Source: Nitrospirota bacterium (lineage in GTDB: Bacteria; Nitrospirota; UBA9217). Taken from it: a stretch of 36,532 bases of DNA. The notes beneath the pieces were generated by a model. The model did not search any database. It was given only the letters and a program-made list of their open reading frames with translations, and had not been told where the DNA came from. The translations under genes were made by a program, and so were the position numbers. Below are positions 31,627 to 36,532 of this stretch, piece after piece. Every line of letters begins with the position of its first letter. The stretch's first letter is position 1. The stretch spans positions 1-36,532 of the forward strand of contig DATIZR010000075.1 of assembly GCA_035516965.1 (NCBI GenBank), given 5' to 3'.

Positions 31627-32577
31627 ATGGTTAACCCTCAGAGGGGGAAGTCGTCAAGGGACAAGCATGCCGGCAGATTTTTGGTCTCCCTGGCCGCAAT
31701 CCTTGTCCTCTTGTTTGCCGGAGCGACGCGGGCGCGCAACCGGTTGTGGAGCGATGATCTCGCGTTGTGGCAAGGCGTTGCGGCAAAAAGCCCGGGCAAG
31801 GTCCGCCCCCACTACGGCCTCGCGCGCGCTTACCACACTCGCGGGCGCCTTGACGAGGCGATCCGGGAATACCAGGCAGCGCTCAGCATCGACCCCCTGT
31901 ACGATAAGGCACTCAACAACCTCGGCAGCATTTACGGAAAGCAGGACCGCTTCGACGAGGCCATCGGGCTGTTTCAGGCTGTGCTTGCGAGGACGCCGGA
32001 TGACGCCACGGCGCATGCCAACCTCGGGTCCGTGTACGTGAAGCAGGGGCGGTTCAACGAGGCTGTCAAGGAATTCCGACAGGCCCTGAGCGCCGACGCC
32101 GACAGCACGGCGGCGCATTACGGCCTGGGTAACGCGTACCAGGAACAAGGACGCATCGAAGATGCTGTGCGCGAGTACCAAACGGTGATCCAGATCGATC
32201 CCTCTCACGCTGACGCGCTCATCAATCTGGGCATGCTGTACGGAAGCAGGGGATGGTGGACAGAAGCCGTCCGCTCTCTCCAGGCGGCGATCCGAAGCCG
32301 GCCCGACGCTTATGAGGCATACAACAACCTGGGGATCGTCTACGCTCAACAGCGCAACTATGACGCAGCCATCGATTTGTTCCAGCAGGCGCTGATCTAC
32401 AGTCCTCAGAATGCCGCGATCCATTACAACATTGGCATCGCGTATCAGAACGAGGGCCGGAGCGATGACGCTCTGCGGGAGTTCCAGGCCGCGCTGCGGC
32501 TCGATCCCGGCCACGAGGGCGCCCGCAGAGGTCTGGAACGGCTTTCCCGCGGAGGGGCCGGAGGTCCGGGGCATTGA
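31627..32577 (+). CDS. Membrane-anchored TPR protein, truncated paralogue 2
   Basis: A short basic N-terminus and one membrane segment (RFLVSLAAILVLLFAGATRA) lead into WSDDLALWQGVAAKSPGKVRPHYGLA and about seven TPR repeats (LDEAIREYQAALSIDPLYDKALNNLG and similar). Like the gene before it, it has the last helix, the linker with its KSPGK motif, and the TPR part of the full-length protein at 32652, without the multi-pass domain. The start at ATG 31627 has only a weak ribosome binding site, and the frame is open 105 bases further upstream. It is probably co-transcribed with both neighbours. Confidence 0.82.
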   Translation: MVNPQRGKSSRDKHAGRFLVSLAAILVLLFAGATRARNRLWSDDLALWQGVAAKSPGKVRPHYGLARAYHTRGRLDEAIREYQAALSIDPLYDKALNNLGSIYGKQDRFDEAIGLFQAVLARTPDDATAHANLGSVYVKQGRFNEAVKEFRQALSADADSTAAHYGLGNAYQEQGRIEDAVREYQTVIQIDPSHADALINLGMLYGSRGWWTEAVRSLQAAIRSRPDAYEAYNNLGIVYAQQRNYDAAIDLFQQALIYSPQNAAIHYNIGIAYQNEGRSDDALREFQAALRLDPGHEGARRGLERLSRGGAGGPGH

Positions 32578-32651
32578 ACAGCCCGTGCCGGTACCCGAGT
32601 CGAAACGGCCGGCAGGCCTTGTTGTGAAGCGGCAGGAAGACCGAGAAAACT

Positions 32652-34757
32652 ATGCCCCCCAAACAGCCCAGCGTGCCGCGTCGCGATCCGCCTCTCCAAT
32701 CCCGGCTGAACCGGCCATTCATCCACGGAGCGCTGCTCGTCCTCATCGGACTCGCCGTGTATTCCAACACGTTCTCCGTCCCGTTCCAGTTCGATGATCC
32801 CTCGAACATAACCGACAACCCCATTGTCCGGGATATCGGATCCTTCCTGAAATGGGAAGCCGCCACGCAGCCGAGATCGCTCACCTACTTTACCTTCGCC
32901 CTGAACTACCGGCTTCACGGAACGGGCGTTGCCGGATACCATATCGTGAACCTCGCGATCCATATCATCAACGCCCTTCTCGTCTATTGGCTCATCTCGC
33001 TCTGCTTTCGGACCCCGCCCCTGCGGCAGTCGCTGCCCCGGCTCCCCGCGTCGACGATCGCCTTCTTCGCGGCACTTCTGTTCATCAGCCACCCGGTCCA
33101 GACCCAGGCGGTCACCTACATCGTCCAGCGCCTGGCTTCTTTGGCCGCGCTGTTCTCCCTCGCCAGCCTGACTGCTTACCTGAAATGGCGGCTTGCGGAC
33201 AGCGAGCCTGAGGCTTCGCGTGGGCGATGGGCCTGGTATGCACTGTCGCTGTTCTGCGCGGTGCTTGCCATGAAGAGCAAGGAAACGGCCTTCACCCTTC
33301 CCCTTCTTATCGTGCTCGTCGAGTTCCTTTTCTTTGCCGGAAACCGTCGGAGAAGGACCGCGCTGCTCCTGCCGTTCCTGTTCACCTTGGTGATCATCCC
33401 CCTGTCGATGCTCAAACACGGATCAACGGCGGGAGAGCTCATCGGCGACGTCAGCGCCGCAACCCGGCTCGCAACGGACCTCACGCGCAGTGATTATCTG
33501 CTGACAGAATTCACGGTGATCACCACCTATCTGCGGCTGCTGTTCCTTCCAATGAACCAGAACCTGGACTACGACTATCCGGTGTACCGCTCGCTCCTGG
33601 TCCCCGAGGTGGCGGTCTCTCTCCTTCTGCTCGCATCGATTGTTGCCGGGGCCCTCTTTCTTCTCCGGCAAGAGCGCCGGCGGACTTCCCCGGGCAGGCT
33701 TGTCGCCTTCGGCATCCTCTGGTTTTTTGTCACCCTCTCCGTCGAGTCGAGCGTCATTCCCATAGCGGACGTGATCTTTGAACACCGGCTGTATCTGCCG
33801 TCGGTGGGGTTCTTTCTGTCGCTCACGACGGCCCTTTTCTGGGGCGCCGAACGGCTGAAGAGCAGGTGGGCCTTCTCGGAGCGGGCCCTCGTTTCATTCC
33901 TTGCGGTTGCCGTCGTCCTCTGCGGCGTCCTCGGCTTTCGGCGGAATATGATATGGCAGACCGAGACGGGCATGTGGGAGGACGTGATCCAAAAGAGCCC
34001 GGAGAAGGCGCGGGGATACAACGGTCTCGGTCTGGCCTACCTCGACGGGGCTCAGTATGAGGCGGCGGCGCGCGCCCTCACGACGGCCGTTTCTCTCTAT
34101 CCGACGTACGGTTCCGCTCTGAATAACCTGGGGAGCGCCTGGTATCACCTCGGCAACCTTGACCGGGCAGTCGAGGCACAAACGAAGGCGATAGCGGTCG
34201 AGCCGAACAATGCCGTGTTCCGCGACGGCCGGGGAGTGTCATTGACCGCCATGGGTTCCTACGACCGCGCTATCGAGGACTTTACCCATGCGATCGCCCT
34301 CGATCCGGCCTATGCAAAGGCGTATCATAACCTCGGCGCTGTTTACCATCGCGAGGGCCTCTATCTTCAGGCAATCGAAGAATATACGCGGGCCATCTCC
34401 CTTGCCCCGGACAACGATGTTTTTTACACCAACCGTGGTTTGGCCTACGCGCAGAGCGGAGATACGCAGCGCGCTCTCGAGGATTATTCGCATGCCCTTC
34501 ATCTGAATCCCAAAGCTGTTTATGCTTACAGCGGCAGGGGAGAGGTCTACGGACGTCTTCACCACTACGACGAAGCTATTGCTGATTTTACCCGTGCAAT
34601 GTCGCTGGATCCCACTCAGTCCCTGTTCCATCTCCTGCGCGGCATTGCTTATCAAGGCGCGGGCAGGCGGGCGGATGCGCTTGCCGATTTCGCGGCCGCC
34701 TGCGAGAAGGGAAATGAGCGGGGATGCAACGAAGTGCAACGGAATGGTGGTCGGTGA
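32652..34757 (+). CDS. Multi-pass membrane protein with TPR repeats, TMTC/GT-C-like
   Basis: The 701-residue protein has about ten membrane helices (residues about 25-430) and then about seven TPR repeats (about 450-690). The first loop has FQFDDPSNITDNP, with an acidic pair after the first helix, as in GT-C glycosyltransferases of the O-mannosyltransferase/TMTC type. A second conserved region reads HPVQTQAVTYIVQR and KSKETAFTLP. Such proteins are thought to transfer a lipid-linked sugar to exported proteins. The linker QKSPEKARGYNGLG joins the helices to the repeats. It is the only one of three tandem paralogues with the full domain set. No strong Shine-Dalgarno sequence precedes the ATG. 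Confidence 0.87.
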   Translation: MPPKQPSVPRRDPPLQSRLNRPFIHGALLVLIGLAVYSNTFSVPFQFDDPSNITDNPIVRDIGSFLKWEAATQPRSLTYFTFALNYRLHGTGVAGYHIVNLAIHIINALLVYWLISLCFRTPPLRQSLPRLPASTIAFFAALLFISHPVQTQAVTYIVQRLASLAALFSLASLTAYLKWRLADSEPEASRGRWAWYALSLFCAVLAMKSKETAFTLPLLIVLVEFLFFAGNRRRRTALLLPFLFTLVIIPLSMLKHGSTAGELIGDVSAATRLATDLTRSDYLLTEFTVITTYLRLLFLPMNQNLDYDYPVYRSLLVPEVAVSLLLLASIVAGALFLLRQERRRTSPGRLVAFGILWFFVTLSVESSVIPIADVIFEHRLYLPSVGFFLSLTTALFWGAERLKSRWAFSERALVSFLAVAVVLCGVLGFRRNMIWQTETGMWEDVIQKSPEKARGYNGLGLAYLDGAQYEAAARALTTAVSLYPTYGSALNNLGSAWYHLGNLDRAVEAQTKAIAVEPNNAVFRDGRGVSLTAMGSYDRAIEDFTHAIALDPAYAKAYHNLGAVYHREGLYLQAIEEYTRAISLAPDNDVFYTNRGLAYAQSGDTQRALEDYSHALHLNPKAVYAYSGRGEVYGRLHHYDEAIADFTRAMSLDPTQSLFHLLRGIAYQGAGRRADALADFAAACEKGNERGCNEVQRNGGR

Positions 34758-34889
34758 AGTATCAAGAACAAGAGCCAACTAGGGAAAAAAACCGTACCTA
34801 CTGGTGAATACATCGAATCAACGGCAGCTTTTTTTGGGTATCTTATTTTAACGTGCCATATTTATTCACTATTAATCAATCCCGCCAAG

Positions 34890-34906
34890 CGGCACGATCC
34901 TTGCTA
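34890..34906 (+). promoter_or_regulatory. Sigma-54 promoter before the NHL gene
   Basis: GGCACG-ATCC-TTGCT matches the -24/-12 consensus with ten bases between GG and GC. Transcription would start near 34916, about 50 bases before the c-di-GMP riboswitch. Confidence 0.8.
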
Positions 34907-34967
34907 TATACTGCGCATAGAAGTAACCTCACCACTATCATCCATACAACTTAAGGCTGTACAGCGA

Positions 34968-35060
34968 TATTCCCGATAAAGCCTAACCCTTTCGTGAGAA
35001 GGGGGATGGAAAGCAACGGGTCTTCCGAACCGGAAGACGACGGGGCCGCCGAAGGAATGC
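34968..35060 (+). ncRNA. Cyclic di-GMP-I riboswitch (GEMM) before the NHL gene
   Basis: The conserved parts of the class appear in order: TAACCC-TTTCGTGAGAA-GGGGGATGGAAAGCAACGGGTC as the first hairpin arm and joining strand, then a second hairpin (TCTTCC/GGAAGA), then GACGGGGCCGCCGAAGG. Some positions differ from the best consensus (TAACCC for CAAACC, GCAACGGG for GCCACGGG). Downstream, GGGCTGATC-C-GATCAGCCC (35101-35119) is a strong hairpin close to the start codon and may be the expression platform. Confidence 0.8.
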
Positions 35061-35134
35061 GGGAGGAATTGCACGATAACATCCCCCCGCGAAACGGATG
35101 GGGCTGATCCGATCAGCCCGTTGATCACAGCAGC

Positions 35135-36118
35135 ATGCGGCGAAAGCTTATGGGAACCTCTGGACAGAAACGATTTATTACCATCGGCATTATTGTCGCG
35201 TGTACCTTGGCGGTGCTGTTCAGCCGACCCGCTCCGGTGCAGGCAGTGACGACATCGTTCCTGTATGACCTGTCTGATTTTACCGGCCCCTTGCGCTACG
35301 GAGGCGCATCGGTGTTCGTCGACAAGTATCGCAATGAGGCCTATGTGCTCTCGGAAAACATCGTACAGGTGTTCAATGACAACGGCATGGAGGTCTATCA
35401 GTTCACGGCAGCAGATACGATGGGAACAATCGAGTCCCTTGCTTTCGACCGTGACGGCACTATCTTCGCCCTGACGTACCAGAACGGACTTTCCGTATCG
35501 ACCTACGAGATCACTCGTCTGAATTTCCGGGGAGAGGTTATCGGCCATATCGCCATTACCGGCATGCCCCAGGATTTTTCAGCGTTCACGCCGGTCTACA
35601 TGGAATATCACGACGGACGGTTCTATATTGCCGACTCCATGAGCCTGAGGATCGTCATTGCCGGCCTGACCGGCGAGGTGCAGAAGAGCTATGATCTCAT
35701 CCGCCTGCTTGAACTCAAGGAGAGCGACCGCGGCGATATCCAGATGGGCGGCTTCAGCGTGGACGAATCGGGAAACATGCTGTTCACCGTGCCGGTCCTC
35801 TTCAGTGCAAGCGTGCTGTCTCCGGAAGGGACCCTTCGGTCCTTCGGGCAGCCGGGGAGCTTGCCGGGGAAATTCTCAATCGCCTCGAGCATCATCAGGG
35901 ACGGCCAGGGCAACATCCTGGTGGCGGACAAACTGAAAAGCGTGGTGAATGTCTATAATAAGGACTTCAAATTTCTGCTGGAGTTCGGAGGACGGGGCAA
36001 CGCTCCTGGCAATACCGTTGTCCCGAATGGGTTGGCATGCGACAACAGTGACAGGCTCTACGTGACCCAGGCCAGCAACAGAGGGGTTAGTGTTTTCCGG
36101 ATGCGGTACAACAACTGA
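35135..36118 (+). CDS. Exported NHL-like beta-propeller protein
   Basis: The 327-residue product has a signal peptide (basic start, FITIGIIVACTLAVLFS, cleavage near VQA-VT) and then repeated blades typical of NHL or 6-bladed propellers: VFVDKYRNEAYVLSENIVQVFN, LAFDRDGTIFALTYQ, FSVDESGNMLFTVPV, IIRDGQGNILVADKLKSVVNVYN and LACDNSDRLYVTQASNRGVSVF. NHL-like exported proteins often lie beside multihaem cytochrome genes in Geobacter-type bacteria, as here. Expression is probably controlled twice: by sigma-54 at 34890 and by the c-di-GMP riboswitch. The start at 35135 has a weak ribosome binding site; ATG 35150 is an alternative. Confidence 0.85.
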   Translation: MRRKLMGTSGQKRFITIGIIVACTLAVLFSRPAPVQAVTTSFLYDLSDFTGPLRYGGASVFVDKYRNEAYVLSENIVQVFNDNGMEVYQFTAADTMGTIESLAFDRDGTIFALTYQNGLSVSTYEITRLNFRGEVIGHIAITGMPQDFSAFTPVYMEYHDGRFYIADSMSLRIVIAGLTGEVQKSYDLIRLLELKESDRGDIQMGGFSVDESGNMLFTVPVLFSASVLSPEGTLRSFGQPGSLPGKFSIASSIIRDGQGNILVADKLKSVVNVYNKDFKFLLEFGGRGNAPGNTVVPNGLACDNSDRLYVTQASNRGVSVFRMRYNN

Positions 36119-36273
36119 GAGCCCCTTGTCCAGCGTAAGAGGAGGTGATGAAGAAAGGCAAAAAACGACAGGCAGTATACAGTATGACCGTAGCAGTATC
36201 AGGCAGTTGAGCAGTACCAGGTATCACGGCAGCACCATTCGAGAACCTGCCGGAATTAGTCCGGCAGGCGAGA
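36119..36273 (+). other. Intergenic repeats and hairpin before the second riboswitch
   Basis: CAGTA-like pentamers recur about five times at 36173-36221. CCTGCCGGA pairs perfectly with TCCGGCAGG (36246-36268) around a 5-base loop, without a T-run. GAGGAGGTG at 36140 precedes a 20-codon open frame starting at 36148; spacing is short and I do not call it a gene. Confidence 0.4.
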
Positions 36274-36359
36274 TCCTCCGATAAGAGTAAACCCATTGCA
36301 AGGTGGGGGCACAAAGCCTTCGGGTCCTGTGGGAACAGGACGGCCGGGCTGCCGGAGCA
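36274..36359 (+). ncRNA. Cyclic di-GMP-I riboswitch (GEMM) before the OmcS-like cytochrome
   Basis: This is a near-consensus example: P1 CTCCG (36276-36280) pairs with CGGAG (36353-36357). TAAACCCATTGCAAGGTGGG forms the first hairpin with its GNRA-type loop. GCACAAAGCCTTCGGGTC is the joining region that contacts the ligand. CCTGTGGGAACAGG is the second hairpin, and ACGGCCGGGCTGCCGG closes it. It sits 22 bases before the cytochrome start codon, so translation control is likely. Confidence 0.94.
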
Positions 36360-36381
36360 CAAAACTAACTGGAGGATTTAA

Positions 36382-36532
36382 ATGAAGATAGCCAAATTAA
36401 GCATCATCCTTGTCGCTGCAGCCGCGATCGTATTCGGCCTGAGCGGACTCAGCTTCGCATTCCATAGCGGCGGCGTCGCCGAATGTACGGGTTGCCATGA
36501 AATGCACGGCGCGAACAGCTCCCCCCTGCTCA
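36382..36532 (+). CDS. OmcS-like multihaem c-type cytochrome (5' part only)
   Basis: The window ends after 50 codons. A signal peptide (MKIAKLSIILVAAAAIVFGL, cleavage after SFA) is followed by FHSGGVAECTGCHEMHGANS, which carries the first CxxCH haem site. The mature start FHSGGVAEC-x-GCH-x-MH closely matches the Geobacter nanowire cytochrome OmcS as I remember it. OmcS polymerises into extracellular filaments that carry electrons out of the cell. CTGGAGG precedes the ATG. Expression is under the c-di-GMP riboswitch directly upstream. The number of haems cannot be told from this fragment. Confidence 0.88.
   Translation, partial: MKIAKLSIILVAAAAIVFGLSGLSFAFHSGGVAECTGCHEMHGANSSPLL

Noticed and set aside
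31654-33419. Long minus-strand frames opposite the TPR genes
   Set aside because: The plus strand shows clear TPR repeats; the antisense frames arise from the repetitive GC-rich codons.
36148-36210. 20-codon frame after GAGGAGGTG near the second riboswitch
   Set aside because: The spacing to the ATG is too short and the coding part is mostly a CAGTA-like repeat; unlike the porin leaders, it does not overlap any pairing arm that I can find.
1-36532. CRISPR arrays, insertion sequences and rRNA genes
   Set aside because: I saw no regularly spaced repeats, transposase genes or rRNA sequence in the window.

Overview
The window is bacterial chromosome from a Gram-negative, cytochrome-rich, probably anaerobic metal- or sulfur-cycling organism, of a Geobacter-like (Desulfobacterota) or Nitrospirota type. 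The evidence is a c7-type triheme cytochrome, an OmcS-like multiheme cytochrome, two c-di-GMP-I riboswitches, sigma-54 promoters with an NtrC-type activator, and REC-PilZ proteins. Phylum assignment is inference. The flanks are GC-rich; the middle is visibly more AT-rich.

Left chromosomal flank (1-8622): a small unknown protein, a REC-PilZ protein with a degenerate receiver, a frameshifted PilZ remnant, a c7 cytochrome with terminator, an NmrA-like oxidoreductase (minus strand), ClpS, a YkgJ-type cysteine-cluster protein, a CBS-pair protein, two small unknowns, a CBS/DRTGG manganese pyrophosphatase (minus strand), tRNA-Gln(CUG) and tRNA-Glu(CUC).

Integrated element (8609-25356, about 16.7 kb): it is bounded by a 15-bp direct repeat. 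One copy overlaps the 3' end of intact tRNA-Glu; the other stands alone at 25342-25356. Next to tRNA-Glu sits a P4-type tyrosine integrase. Then follow a DUF3800 gene coupled to an unknown gene, a MobF relaxase-helicase, a ParM/ParR-like segregation pair with GTATAC repeats upstream, a ribbon-helix-helix protein and an AlpA-like regulator. No type IV secretion genes are present, so the element looks mobilizable rather than self-transmissible. Its cargo is divalent-metal transport: a CDF exporter, an OprB-like porin, an NRAMP-related transporter with a non-canonical metal site, a 58-residue membrane protein, a soluble PRC-barrel/MgtE-N/CBS protein, and a GDT1/UPF0016 manganese exporter behind a yybP-ykoY manganese riboswitch.

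The most unusual finding is the roughly 680-nt leader in front of the porin-NRAMP operon (19350-20034). It holds two diverged copies of one element. Each has a perfect Shine-Dalgarno sequence, a short leader peptide starting M-(D/E)-x-G-P-x-H-x-C-x-K, a 5' arm lying in the leader reading frame, a 3' arm complementary to it over 15-17 pairs, a hairpin, and then a start codon that can pair with the same 3' arm. Paired positions change in a compensatory way between copies. This looks like a translational attenuator in which translation of the leader peptide decides whether the downstream start codon is free. Because the downstream genes resemble Mg/Mn uptake, and the leader N-terminus recalls the acidic/proline start of MgtL, I propose ribosome-based sensing of a divalent metal. 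I know of no described element with this arrangement.

Right chromosomal flank (25357-36532): the presumed original tRNA-Glu terminator, a long gene-poor stretch, a PAS histidine kinase and sigma-54 activator pair, a minus-strand REC-PilZ protein, three tandem TPR paralogues (only the third keeps the multi-pass membrane domain), an NHL-like exported protein behind a sigma-54 promoter and a c-di-GMP riboswitch, and a second c-di-GMP riboswitch in front of an OmcS-like cytochrome cut off by the window end. This part looks like a c-di-GMP and sigma-54 regulated extracellular electron transfer locus.
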